DNA from: Cryptomeria japonica
Taxonomy: Eukaryota > Streptophyta > Pinopsida > Cupressales > Cupressaceae
NCBI RefSeq assembly: GCF_030272615.1
Contig: NC_081412.1
Span: 342,359,870 to 342,423,869 of the forward strand
Length of the DNA stretch: 64,000 nt
Direction of reading: 5' to 3'
Shown here in pieces: positions 1 to 11,499 of the stretch. The first letter of the stretch is position 1. Each line of letters starts with the position of its first letter. The notes under the pieces were generated by a model. The model did no database searches, was not told the DNA's origin, and saw only the letters and a list, made by a program, of their open reading frames with translations. Both the position numbers and the translations under genes were made by a program.

Positions 1-443
1 TTACTTTGCTAAAAGGAAGGAACTACGAACCTCAATTGAAACCCTCTTAGTGGAATGACAACCATTATTGTGATTTCTATCAAAACAAGGGATATCACAC
101 AAATAATTGTCGGCGATTGAAACATGCCATCCAAGATTTGATTGATAATGGAGTAATAACTGTGGATGGGCATATGACAAATGAATCTCATATAGCTTTT
201 AAAACTCCACTTCCAAACTATGAGAAGGGTGAATCATCACAAACACATAATAGTAAGAGTAAAGCAAAGGTAAACTACGCTCATACATATGATAATGTGG
301 TAAATGTGATTGTAGTTAAAGAAAAACAACATCAAGAATCTGATCATGCTATCACAATAAGCAAAGCTAAAGTTGTTTTGTCGGGTCCTACCACTAACAT
401 GTCATCTACTGCAGAACAATACAGTCTAGTGGATCAACTATAG
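1..443 (+). pseudogene. Element A Gag, C-terminal fragment
   Basis: This is the nucleocapsid end of a gypsy Gag. A damaged zinc knuckle (CDFYQNKGYHTNNC, about 81-122; expected spacing CX2HX4HX4C as in A', with both His positions changed to Tyr) is followed by KHAIQDLIDNGVI and a KTPLPNYEKGESS motif. The same order is found in the Gag of A' on the minus strand (61550-63469). A TAG stop at 441-443 breaks the frame and another stop lies just upstream of the knuckle. The frame continues into the protease without a shift, which suggests an original single Gag-protease reading frame. Confidence 0.75.
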
Positions 444-960
444 AAAATGCCCATGCAAATATCCATCTTAGAACTTTTAAAGCTTTCACCTGCACACAAA
501 TAAATTCTTGAACGAGCATTAGTAGATACAACAGCATCTAAGGATCTTGATATAGATCAATTCCAAACCATGGTGGGACATCTCACAACCCCTCACTACT
601 TATCTTTCACCGAAGAAGACAACATGTCCTTGCAACATCCCCATAATGCTCCCTTGCATATCGAAGTCCTCATTCATAAGATGCAAGTTAAATATGTCCT
701 AATAGATGGGGGAGTTGGCTTAAACATTTGTTTATTGAGTCTTGTTTGTGCTCTAGGTTATTCAAAAGATGCAGTTGATCCCTGGAAAAAGATCGCCATC
801 AAAGCATATGATGAAGAAGAGTGTTCGTCTAAAGGAATTGTGATGTTACCCATCAGAGTGGGACCTTTGCAGAAAGACACAGCATGCCAAGTTCTACACT
901 TGGACTTATCATACAACATACTTTTGGGAAGACCCTAGATACATGGCATACAATTTGTTC
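444..960 (+). pseudogene. Element A aspartic protease
   Basis: This is a retropepsin-type protease that would cut the Gag-Pol polyprotein. The active-site motif reads LIDGGVGLNI (around 700-735), a D-G-G variant of the usual D-S/T-G. The C-terminal strand reads NILLGRP and ends in a TAG at 936-938. The conserved leader MVGHLTTPHYLSF starts at 570. A TAA near 501 interrupts the frame upstream. The A' copy at 61084-61536 has the same DGGVG site, so the variant belongs to the family and is not private damage. Confidence 0.8.
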
Positions 961-1389
961 CATCAACATATCATTAGTGCCTAAAATTTCCCTACAAAGG
1001 GCAAGAAATCACGATCTCAGCAGATTCAAATCCATTTCAGTACTGTAGTAATCTAAAACCAGCTCAAGAGGTCATTGTTCCTCATAATAGGGAGGCGTCT
1101 TCTTCAAACACACAATCCAAAGAAAAATAATTTGCCTCAATTTTGTCAAGTATGGAAAAACAAATGCGGCTAAGAGATCAAGGGAATGACGAATATTCAA
1201 TATCACAACTACCACTTTCTCTTAAGTCCTATGGAAAACCCATCAAACTCTAAACAACAACCAATTGTGAAACATCTTCCAATATTTGATAGAGCATTTA
1301 ATAGTCTTGGGACCTTATCAAAGGAAACATAAGACAAAGATGTGCTATAGTGGCTATACAAGGATGAAGAAGTCCAACAAAAGATCAAC

Positions 1390-1560
1390 AATGTCAAAAT
1401 ACCCAATAAAAAATATGGAATAGGATTTAACATCCTTCAAAAAATGGGATACACTGGAATAGGTCCTATAGGAAAAAGAAAAGAAGGTATCTCAGAACCT
1501 ATCCAACCTCATACTTAGTAGGCTACAGACAAAGAAGGCTTAGGGTATGGACAAGTTACT
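1390..1560 (+). pseudogene. Element A G-patch-like domain
   Basis: The segment reads GFNILQKMGYTGIGPIGKRK followed by EGISEPIQP and, after two stops, EGLGYGQV. The pattern of glycines and the KMGY core match the G-patch (D111) fold, an RNA-binding domain also found behind the protease in some retroviruses. Its place between protease and RT is the same in A', where a weaker copy lies near 60390-60600 on the minus strand. The flanking residues are full of stops. The domain identity rests on motif reading only. Confidence 0.55.
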
Positions 1561-2576
1561 CTACCAGAAGACACATCTTCTAGCCAGCAATAAGAGGAAT
1601 ATGAAAACAGACAAGAACAACTTGTAATGGAAAGGGAAGAAGCATCTGCCAAGCAACAACACAAGCCAACATGAAATGGAAAAATAAGCAAGCCTCAAAT
1701 CAACAAGAAAAACAAACTAAAGGCACCTCCCAAGCAGCATTAACTCGTAATCAAAACAAGCATGAACCTAGTACTGATAAAGAAGAGCTCATAATAAGGT
1801 TAACAGAACTCGATCTCAGTCCAAAAGAAGCTAAATATGAAAGAAGAAAAAGATATAGCAAAAAAAGAAGAAGAAACAAATCAAACACTATATGAAAAAA
1901 TGTGTAGATTGCAAGCTGCAAGTGAGACAGATTCTAAGGAATGGGAATGGGATTCCTAACACTCTGAAGAATCAGCTAAAGAAAATTGCTTTGAAGAAGA
2001 TGTAGGAGTCGATGTAGTTCACACGTATGCAGGACAAATGTTAGGAACTAGCCCACTTGAATTAGAATCACATTCGGCTAACTTGGACTTAATCGAGGAC
2101 GATTAGGAGCTCCTTGTGCAAGGTCGTTTTGATGAGAGTACCATTCTAGACATTGACATACATATCAAAAAATTTGACATCTCTATCATGAACCTTGATA
2201 CCCTCTAAACATCTCAACCTAATGACCCCTTACCTCTAATCCACCCTGAACTTATTGATTGGGAAAATGAAAGACATAATGCCATTGATACCTTTCCTAA
2301 TGACCATGCCATATCTGTATATCCTAATGCAATTGAACCCGCAACAAATTTCACCAGGAATTTCAACAACGCATCTTCCAATCAAGTGGGTGCCAAATCT
2401 CCTAGTCGCAAAAGTGAAAATAACGAAAACAATATTAGGTCTAATGTTGAAAACCATTTCTTGGCAACATTAGATCAGGAAAAAGTAAAAAGAAAGGATG
2501 CATCTAATGGTGAAAACCTCCTCAAGGTGCCAGAAGATGTGAGATTTGACACTTTACCTGCACACTATCAATAAAG
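1561..2576 (+). other. Element A linker between G-patch and RT
   Basis: This is a low-complexity region rich in Lys, Glu, Gln and Ser codons, with stops in every frame. I recognise no domain. In A' the corresponding stretch is 42900-44134. It is probably the decayed hydrophilic linker of the polyprotein. Confidence 0.5.
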
Positions 2577-3352
2577 GTCATCCATTTTGATCGAACCAAC
2601 AGAGGCAGTTAACATTGGCACAATAGAGCAACCAAATATTCTACATCTAGCAACTTCTTTGTCCGAACAAGAAATGCAACAATATATGGAATTATTCAAA
2701 TGACAGCAAGTTAATTTCACCTGGTCATATGCAGACATGCCAGGGTTGGATCCAGAGCTTATTATGCATCACTTAAATGTCAGTCCAGGAGGCAAACCAT
2801 TTAAACAAAAATTAAGGAAGATGCATCCTCATATTGCTCTACTGGTCAAAGCAAAACTAAATAAATTAATGGATGTCGGATTCATCAGACCTATTGCATA
2901 TCCTCAATGGGTATCAAACATCGTTCCTATGTCCAAATCGGATAAATGTATCAGAATATGCAAAGACTTCAGAGATCTTAATAATGCATCTCCAAGGATG
3001 ACTTTCCTTTACCTAACATTGACATCATTGTGGATTTAACTGTTGGACACTCCATGTTTTCTCTAATGGATGGTTTCTCTGGATACAATTAGATTAAAAT
3101 AGCACTTGAAGATCAAGAAAAGACAACTTGCACATGTCCATGAGATACTTTCTGCTGGAACCTCATGCCTTTTGGACTAAAAAATACAAGTACTACATAT
3201 CAGAGAGCTATGACAATGATATTCCATGACATGATGCATACATTCATTGAAGATTATGTGGATGACATATTGGCCAAATCATACAACAGAGAAGACCATA
3301 TAGGAATACTGGAAAAGATCTTTGACAGGTTAGAATAGTATAAGCTACCGCT
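2577..3352 (+). pseudogene. Element A reverse transcriptase, N-terminal half
   Basis: Gypsy RT. Visible are the entry motif MPGLDPELIMHHL (about 2737), RQKL-like KQKLRKMHP, the WVSNIVPM strand, the DFRDLNNA motif, SLMDGFSGYN, LMPFGLKN and the catalytic YVDDIL (about 3256). One frameshift lies near 3000 (after DLNNA) and there are stops near 2701 and 3090. The reading stops at 3352, where the LTR of B1 begins. The rest of RT and both RNase H domains of A are missing even beyond B1, so about 1.7 kb was lost, judging from the spacing in A'. Confidence 0.85.
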
Positions 3353-3540
3353 TGTTACCGCGTCATTTATTCCCCATGGTGAGAGTGGGTCATCTTTTCC
3401 TTTTTATGTTGGAGTCCTAGTTCATACCATATTACCTTGGTTCAAGTCCTTAAATGCGGCCTCAAATCCTTTCTCTAGTCATTTAAGTCAAGTTCAGATA
3501 ATTCATTCAACTCCTTAAACACGTCGAACCATTCTGAACT

Positions 3541-3816
3541 AGGTTCAAGATGTTCATTTAGGTTCAATAGGTTTCAAGGTGTTTAGAAAAGGTTCTTCGT
3601 ACTAACATTTTCTCTAAGTTTTTGCAGCGGCCCTTTAATAAAGTTTTTCCTATTCGGTGATATAACATCTGTGTTGAACATGTTGAACTGAGTTCAAAGG
3701 GTTCAAATATGTTCAACATGTTCAACATGGCAAAGTGGTCAACAATTTGATGTGGCTTACATCTTGAACTAATTGAACACTCAAGAAGTTGGTTCAAGAT
3801 GTTCATACGGGTTCAA
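3541..3816 (+). promoter_or_regulatory. GTTCAA/TTGAAC hexamer cluster in B1 LTR
   Basis: I count twelve GTTCAA or TTGAAC hexamers in this span, some back to back such as GTTGAACATGTTGAAC and GTTCAACATGTTCAAC. The clusters in the LTRs of B2 (about 44295-44640 and 55370-55715) have similar density. It looks like an array of binding sites for a dimeric regulator, but the factor is unknown. Confidence 0.45.
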
Positions 3817-3968
3817 TACTGGTGGGTCCCATGGTTTCTAATGTTTTGAGAAGTGCATTTATTGCTAAATACGGAAAGGTAGAACCATATTGTAAAGTGA
3901 TGTCATTCTTTGGCTTTTTCGAAGTAAGTGAACGTTTCAGGAACTGGCAGTTTCTTAAAGTACGCCAC

Positions 3969-3985
3969 CATGCATTCAATGCATG
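3969..3985. promoter_or_regulatory. RY palindrome in B1 LTR
   Basis: CATGCATTCAATGCATG is a perfect 8-bp inverted repeat around a single C. Each arm holds CATGCA, the RY motif known as a binding site for plant B3-domain factors of the ABI3/FUS3 type. The same 17 bases occur at the same place in both LTRs of B2. Confidence 0.5.
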
Positions 3986-4293
3986 CATGCGGGGGTCTAA
4001 TCTACCAATTTGCCGCGTTCGGAATGAAATTGTGAAATCATTGCATTTAATGTGTTTGTATTATTACCTTTCTCAATAAGGTATGAAAATCATTTGTGTT
4101 CTGCGTTTGCTACTTGCTGCTGGATTTTTGTTTATATTTTCCCTAGATAGGAGTCTTTCTTGCTGCTAGTCGTCATCCAATTATACAGCTGTGAAGGTGA
4201 GTCTTTCCTTATTTTCTCCAGTGTTTTCCCTTGCATTTTCTCTCATACAGAAGGTTTCACTGCAATCAAGTTTAGGTTTCTTGTTTTGAAATC

Positions 4294-7200
4294 ATGAAGT
4301 CCAGCCTGCACTTGTTTGGAAACGTCTTTAGCATGGCATCCACAGAAGCCATAGTTAGTGATACTGACCTGAAGGGTGAGAACCTTGAAGATTTGAAAGA
4401 AAGGGTGTTCAAGGGTGTTGATAAGTCTTTTTGTATAGAGATTTTGAGTAGTGGACTTTTAGAAGCCGCAGCCTTTCCTCCAGCAATTCCTTGTCCAGAG
4501 CTGGTTCGGGAGTGTATTGCCAGATATGACCCTGTATCTGAAACTATTAAAAGGAATAATGGTGAAACCCTTCTTGCCATTAACCGTGAAGTGATTGCTT
4601 CAGTGTTCAAGATACCAGATTATCAGTTTTCTAATTTCTCTCTTGCTCAGTCAATTAGTGAGTTCAATGCAGATAGAGCCGGACACAGGAATAATGTGGT
4701 GAAGTTCTGGTTGAAGGTCCCTCAGAGAGGTGGTTCTAGACTACCTAAAAATCCTAACAAGAACCACATGTTGCCACATATCCATGATGTAATGCTTTTG
4801 TTGCATCAAGCCAGAGGTTCTGCCGAAGCTTATAGCTTTGATGATTGGATATATTGCTATGTACAATTAGTTCTAGAAGGAAAACAATATTTGGATTGGG
4901 TGGAGTTAATTGTTGATTCGATGAGAGAGCAGTTGAGTCTAGCCAAGCAATTTCAACAAAACTTCTTCATGTCCTCATATCTTTTGTATTGTCTGGCCTG
5001 TGTTAAGGAGTTAACGGGTATACCCAAGCAGCCCACTAAGGAAGATGTTCCGATGTATGAGTTTTATCCAATGCTACAAAAAGACAATGCCCTATAAGAT
5101 TTCAGAAGGGTACATAATGCATTCCTGGGTGATATGTGTCATGAACTGAAAGGTACCAAAGCCAAACGGATTTCAGATGATGCACAGTCTTTGATTAAGA
5201 AGTTCGGAAGCTTTTACATCCAGTTCCCACACTTTTGCTATATATGAGTAGGAGGCTTTGAAGAGGAACCCTTCAAGCTTCTGCATTTCTATTTTGATTG
5301 TTTTGTCCTAGCAGAAGTATGCAGACAACTGACTTCTGTGGTCAAGAAGGCACAGCCTAAGGACAAGTGGGAAGGTCATTTTCCAATACAATTGGGAGTG
5401 TTATCCTGTAATTCAATGTCTGATGCACTAAGTATAGGAGAAGACCTTAGAAATTTTAAATTCTCTCTGTATGCTAAAAGAAAAGGGTTTGACAACAAAG
5501 GATTTTCTCGGAGCCTTGGCTTAATTCCTTATCTTCCCATGCCACAGTTAGAAGATTTCTGGGAGGACTGTTCAGATGAACTTGAAGTCTTCAAAAGAGA
5601 AAATATGAGATTGGTGCTGAAGCAAGTTATTTCTCTGCAAATAAAGATAGATATTAAAGGGCTTGAAGAAGATTATCTTGAACTATTTGAACTAGGGTAT
5701 TTAGCCCACGCAGAGACTGAAATGCCCCCAATTAATTGGGATGAGGAGGAAAATGATGACATTCAATTGAGAACCGAATGAGTTCTGGATAGAACCATGG
5801 CATGGGTGGTCAAGAAGAAAGCAATGAAGCCGGACGCCAAGTCCCTTTCTATGAGAAGTATGTCTTCACCAAAACGTCCTTCTAACAGTGCTCCTATTCG
5901 TGCAGGTAAGGAAATCAAGTCGGCTCAGCCTAGACACAGATCTAGCCCAACTCTGGATTTCAGTACCCCTCAACATACTCAATCACGTAGTGTCGCCCAG
6001 AGGAGGATGGACCAGGTCAAGGATATGGGAGTAAAAGATGTCGTGCTTGAAGCTCAGATCTTTGAAATTGAAGATTTGGATGGTGAAGTTGCTTGTGCTC
6101 TAGACTCCCAAACGGTGACCGTGGCTATGACACCACCCCCAAAGATGATTGAAGGAACTTCTCATTCTGCTACGACTCCTAAATGGTTAACAACCTCAGT
6201 GAACAAGAAAAGGAGCTTTCTTCCCGTGACCATTCCAATTCAGGAGATGGTTGCCAAGTACTCTGAGAAGAATCCAAAGCCAAAGAGGTTCAAGACCACC
6301 GTGCACCTGAACAATGATGAGGAAACTAGTAAATGGACGGCGGAAATTGCTTCTTACAAACTGAAAGATGAGAACAAAGAGGCTGGTTCTGATGATTTTG
6401 AAATCACAAAAGAAGAGTTGGGAAAGATGAGCAGGGATACAGATAACCATTTTTTCCAAGTGTCAGCGAAGAAAATGCTCACCCGATCAGAGAAGGATGG
6501 ACGGGAGAAAAGAGAACTTAAAAGACATATAAGTGTTTTGGCTCAGTTCATCGATAGCATCGGTTGCCTTGGAGCAATTCCAATATCTCATGCCACTGAG
6601 AATTTTGACCCAACTTCTCCGGAAAATAAGAAGTTGATGAATCAAGTTCAATGGGCTAAGAGCATCGCTAAAGCGGTTGAAAAATGGATTGAACAAGTAA
6701 TCAAAGATGGTGAAAAATACATTACCGACTCCCAAAAGTTGTGTGATGAAGTACAGAGCCTGATTTCTAAAATCCAAAATCAGCTTGTACCATGGGAGAA
6801 AGAAGAGCACAAATGACAAAATGTCCTGCCTCTGTTTACCAAAATCGAAGAGTATGGAACTACCAGATTTCTGACAGAACATTCAATTAAGCTGGTATCT
6901 GATGAATGCCAACTTTTCGTGCTAAAGAAAACTATCATGTGGCGGGTGCTCACCTTTTGGTCAGTAATTACGGATGCAAAAACCTCCATCTATGAACTCC
7001 AGGATTTGCAGAGCAGTATAGTCAAAGATAATAAAGTGGTTAATCCCGATCATGACTAGGAACTAGGAATCTGTGGGTCAAATACATTGGAAGCGGTCAA
7101 GTCTTTCTGGTTGAACATGGAGAAAATCAGAGTTAGGAGTAGTTTCACGCTGGAGAATATAACCAAAGTGGCTAGGATCGAATCTATGGTTTTCATTGGG

Positions 7201-7371
7201 AATGATCAACTGCCGAAGCACTCAGAGAAGATGGTGCAACACAAGTGGAATAAAGAGGTGGTAAAGGTGAAACTTAATGCAATGAAAGTCCCAAGCCAAT
7301 CAATGATCCAGGAACTCACGGCTGCTCATGACGCTCGCGAAGATGGAGAAGAGGATGATGATGAAATATGA
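4294..7371 (+). pseudogene. LTR-borne open frame, B1 copy (about 1,025 codons)
   Basis: One reading frame runs from an ATG at 4294 to a TGA at 7369-7371, with no frameshift and only five stops inside (5095 TAA, 5245 TGA, 5779 TGA, 6814 TGA, 7057 TAG). I do not recognise the protein. The N-terminal half looks globular (PELVRECIARYDPVSETI, LAINREVIASVFKIPD, AYSFDDWIYCYVQLVLEGKQ, FMSSYLLYCLACVKEL). A hydrophilic middle contains an acidic DEEENDD patch, a Ser/Arg-rich stretch and a basic KNPKPKRFK patch that could be a nuclear signal. The C-terminal part is helical-looking and ends in a run of acidic residues. It shows no RT, Gag, protease or integrase motif. A leader intron may precede it, with donor AAG/GTGAGT at 4197 and a possible acceptor at 4275. 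Confidence 0.7.
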
Positions 7372-8302
7372 CATAATGCATCCGCTTTGGGCTAGTTTTC
7401 TTTATTTTTAAAATATTTTTCATAGTTATGCAAAAACTTCAGGACAACTGTCCCAAAATACTTTTTGTTGTTCTTGTAACTATTTTATCAGGGAGTGGTC
7501 GAGTTTTCAGGGAGACCCCCCCCCCCCCCGTTTAGACTATAAATTAAGTAAAACCGATGGTAGAAGGGTTAGATTTTAGTAACTGATTTTGGAACACTTC
7601 GAGGGAGTGTTTGTTTTGATATTTTCTGTTCTTAATCAAAGGAAGAATCAGATGGTAGAGATCTATGGTGAAAAAAGATTAGCAGATGTATCATTGTGTC
7701 TTTGATTACATAAAGATATATATATGAAATCTGATTATATTATTTTTGGGGAGAAGAAAGATCTGTGTATTTTGAATCCGAATAGATAACATGTCTTTGC
7801 ATGTGTTCATCCTATCAAGTAATAGTATTTGATTATTTCATTGCAATTTTTCATTATTCCTCTGATGTTCTTTCCTTTGGATGTATTGTTTACTCTAGAA
7901 AAGATTCATGTTTGCGGGTGGATTCATTTTCCTTGAATCTGTTTATCTTTATTTGGAAGAAGTATATTGAACTTTGTTTCAGTTGCTGTAGTTACATTGA
8001 AAATTAAGAAAATGATTTCCATTGTTTATGAGATATGAGGAAAGTTATAGCCTTTCATCCAAGAATGAAATAGGCGGCCTTATATGCTTTTTGGTTAAAA
8101 GCTTTTCATTTGGATATAAATTTTAAAAAAACACATTTTATTAAAAAACTAGATAGGGAGTTGTACCTAGGCAAAAATTCAGAGGGAAGTGATCTAAACA
8201 AACACTTACCCAACTGTTCAGTGAACCATTTGTTCTTAAAAGAAGGTAACAGAGTTTTAAAATTAATCATTTAGAGGCAAAGAGAAAATTTGTTCGCTAA
8301 CA
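7372..8302 (+). other. Noncoding 3' part of B1 LTR
   Basis: It holds no credible gene. It is AT-rich, with a poly-C run near 7517-7530 after GGGAGA. It aligns along its length with 48216-49133 and 59290-60190. Confidence 0.7.
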
Positions 8303-8308
8303 GATTTT

Positions 8309-8327
8309 TGGCGACTCTGCTGGGGAA
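8309..8327 (+). other. Primer binding site of B1
   Basis: TGGCGACTCTGCTGGGGAA lies 6 bases after the LTR end. It is nearly complementary to the 3' end of plant tRNA-Arg (which ends in ...GGAGTCGCCA), the primer type known for Ogre-like elements. Confidence 0.7.
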
Positions 8328-8529
8328 ACGATACAAAGAGAAAACCAAATTTTTCAATAGACCAGTATGCCATAAGCATGAGCCCATAATAAGCAAAAGT
8401 ATTTGGAGTGCAAGAAGATTGTTGAGATTGAGTCTTGTTTGAAGTAACCTAGTTTTCCCACAAATAATCATCCAGGATTCTTGTCCATATAATAGAGCAC
8501 AAAGAAGAGAAGGAGTAATTGATAATTGT

Positions 8530-9770
8530 TTTGAAGAATTGCAAAATTTGTCATTTGCCCCAAGTTTTACTCCTAGAAGGAAGGCCAAAAGCAGACCTTC
8601 ATCTCCTGACAGAGTTACCCCTATATCTTCTTCTTCCCCTTGGCAAGCACTAACACTTACTAGAATTCAAGCCCCACCTCTTGTAACCATTCATCCAGTA
8701 TTCATTATGGCTCAACCCTGTGGTGTGGCTGTTGGACCTCTTGCTCTCGCAGCCCATAACCCACTACCAAAAGGAGAAAAGGATGTTTTACCCAAATATA
8801 AAGGTGACAGGAAAGTTTCAGTTGAAGAGCATTTGAACTCTTTTAATGTAGCAACGGGAATCATAGCAGTTCAATATGAGGACGTGGCTGTTAGGCTTTT
8901 TGCCTAAACCCTCACCGAAGGGGCAGCAGAATGGTTTAGCCAGTTGCAAGCAGGATCCATAACTGATTGGCAAATGATGAAAACCGCTTTTGAAAAAAGA
9001 TTCCAAAGCGCTGATGATGAACACACGCTACTGGCTCAACTCACACAGATGAAGAAGGAAATTCATGAGCCGATGAGGGATTATGTGGCAAGATATAATA
9101 AGATTATTCACAAAATTCCTCAAGCCAAGAGACCAACTGCAGATAATCAGCGATGTTTCTTCATAAATTCCATGCCACCTGATGTAGGATTTCACCTCAG
9201 AAGAAGTAGGCCGACCGACCTAGAAACTGCACAAAATGAGGCTATAGAGCTTGAAGATGATCTGATAATAGCTGGCAAATGGAGGAAAGATGTACAAATT
9301 CCTCAGGGACAATCTTAGGCTTCTACGTCCTCTACCGATCCAGTTGTTCAACGGCTTGTCAATGATATGATTGCTTTAAAGAGGCAAATACCTAAGCTTG
9401 GAAACTCTTATCCACAACCTTATCAGGATATAAGCAGGAGAACTTCAAATCAATATAACTATGGATGACCGTTGCAACTTCCTGTAGCTCCACAAAGATT
9501 ACAGATAGAGGCACCTCCTGACAAAGGTGTCATGTGTTCATTTCATCTTACCACTGATCATGATGGGGTTTCATGTCCCGATATGATAAGACACATTTAG
9601 ATGCAAAACACAAAGGATGAATTAGGAGAGTTCACTAAAGTAGAAAGAATCCAAGAGGCACCTGGCGACTCTGGAACATTCTACCTCGAATATGAGTCAG
9701 ATTCAGAAAAGGGTAGTAACATTTTGGCAACTCTTGAAGGTTCTTCATGCGCGATTCTAACAAGGACTAA
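8530..9770 (+). pseudogene. B1 Gag
   Basis: Gypsy Gag. The capsid part is seen in LPKYKGDRKVSVEEHLNSF (about 8800), DWQMMKTAFEKRFQ and the EPMRDYVARYNKIIHKIPQ helix. The nucleocapsid has a CSFHLTTDHDGVSC knuckle (CX2HX4HX4C, about 9536-9577). Stops include TAA near 8906 and TAG at 9316-9318. No ATG is obvious near the start, and the beginning was set by alignment with B2. Gag and Pol share one frame. Confidence 0.8.
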
Positions 9771-10189
9771 ACGAACCTCCCAGCCTTCTTCCTTTGTGAA
9801 CCCTTCTGGAAACAATTTCAAAGGCAAAGATCTCCCAGGCAATAGTTTTTCAAAGGTTCCTGAGGTTAAGATTTTGCAAAGGAACCATGAAGATCATAAG
9901 AGCTCTTCCTCTTCTTCCTCCTTTGATATCATCGAATTCTGTAAGGCCTCTACCATTCAACTACCTACCACTGAGTATTTAAAGCTTAATCCAAAAGAGT
10001 TGGATAAACTGGTCAAATACGTTAAAGGGGATTCCTTTTCAGAGTCTCAAGTACACGGGTGTATGGAAAATAGTGATTTAGCTGCTGTCGAAGGGTCTTC
10101 ATCTATCCCCTACTCATTAACTAATCTAGCAGATCCCTATGCTTTTCATCAAACAAGGTCTAGGCATGAGGTCGAGATTCTGAAACCTG

Positions 10190-10713
10190 AACCTTTCTAT
10201 ATTTCCCTTATCCTAAATGGCCAAAAGTTAAGTAATTGCATAATTGACTCAGGGGCTTCAGACAATATAATGCCTTCTCCTGTGGCTAAATCTTTAGGTT
10301 TAACCCTTACTAAAACATTTGGGAGATGCTTTTCAATGGATGGAAAATAGGTTCCTCTTATTGGTCAGGTAAAGGACATCCAGGAAGTGCTGGCAGCGTG
10401 CCCAACCAAAAGAGTAAGATTAACTATACTGGTTGTTGATATTCCAGCGAGTTACGGAATGCTTTTGAGTAGGACGTTTTGCAAAGATCTTGGAGGTGAA
10501 ATTAAAATGGACTGGTCTGAAGCTATAATTCCCCTTGGAAACCAGAAAATCAAGCTTGAACCTGAACCCAAGAATAAGTATATTGTATTTCCCTCAGATA
10601 ACCCGAAGGCCCAGATTCTATTTCAGGAGTGTGAGTTTGGAAATTATCTTGTCCTTGCACCTGGTGAAAAGAAAACGGATGAGGCAGCTGATGAACTTGA
10701 TGGACTATGGTAG
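10190..10713 (+). pseudogene. B1 aspartic protease
   Basis: The retropepsin active site DSGAS is at 10246-10260, within SNCIIDSGASDNIMPSPVAK. Then come a flap-like segment near GKQ/VPLIGQ (the Q is a TAG stop) and IPASYGMLLSRTFCKDLGG, the C-terminal strand. The frame ends in TAG at 10711-10713, directly before the RNase H-like domain. The same stop is present in B2. Confidence 0.8.
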
Positions 10714-11100
10714 ATGGAGTTTGATGGAAGCTGTACTAACTCCGATTCTGGAGCAGGGGTGGTTTTGCTGTCACCAACTGGTAATACTTTCCTCTTTTCC
10801 TTCAAGTTGGATTTTAAAACACTAATAATACTGCTGAATATGAGGCACTATTATTGGGATTAAGTGAGGCTAAATGTAAAGGAATTAAGTTGCTTAAAGT
10901 CAAAGGTGATGCAGAGTTAATAGTTAGGCAGGTGAGGAATGTCTATATGGTTAAGAATGACAGGTTGAGGCATTACAGGAATAGAGTTTGGGATGAGTTA
11001 GAATTCTTTGACGCCTTCTCGATTGAAGCAATTCTGAGGGAACAAAATAGTAAGGCAGATTCATTGGCCGTGTCTGCCTCACTTTTATTACCACATCCAG
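10714..11100 (+). pseudogene. B1 second RNase H-like domain, upstream of RT
   Basis: MEFDGSC (first catalytic Asp) is followed by a glycine-rich turn, YEALLLGL-like codons with a frameshift near 10820, then LLKVKGDAELIVRQV (second Asp) and EAILREQNSKADSLA (final Asp). This matches the archaeal-type RNase H domain that Tat elements carry in addition to the RT-linked one. Here it precedes RT. Confidence 0.75.
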
Positions 11101-11499
11101 ATTTTAAAGATAACTCATATAGGATTGAAATGATCTATAGGCCCAGTGTTCCTGATAATGTAGATCATTGGCAGGTTTTTGATGCAGATGCACAGATCAA
11201 AGATTTCCTAGAATGTGCTCAATCATTTTCTCAGTCATATTTTGAAGGCTCTGAGAGTGTTTGCAAAGAGTTCAGTCCAGACCCAGAGGTAGATCCTACA
11301 AATAGCTTTATTCAGCTTAAAGGTAACAAAATTCCAAAGGGGTTAGTGACACTGGAGAGATTTTTCACCAGAGATGATGCATTCATAGGTAATAAAGTTC
11401 CCAAGGATGACGGGAAAGGAAATTGTGAGAAAATAAATTTGGGAGATGAAGCTAATCCAAAAGAAGTGACAATCGGCAGGTGTTGTTCTGCGGAGGAAA

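Larger units (their letters stand above)
3353..8302 (+). repeat. 5' LTR of B1 (4,950 bp)
   Basis: Its ends were set by alignment to the two LTRs of B2: it starts TGTTACCGCG and ends GCTAACA, followed by the primer site. It contains a promoter-like part with GTTCAA/TTGAAC hexamers and an RY palindrome, the LTR-borne open frame (4294-7371), and a noncoding tail (7372-8302) with a poly-C run near 7517-7530. Confidence 0.85.
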
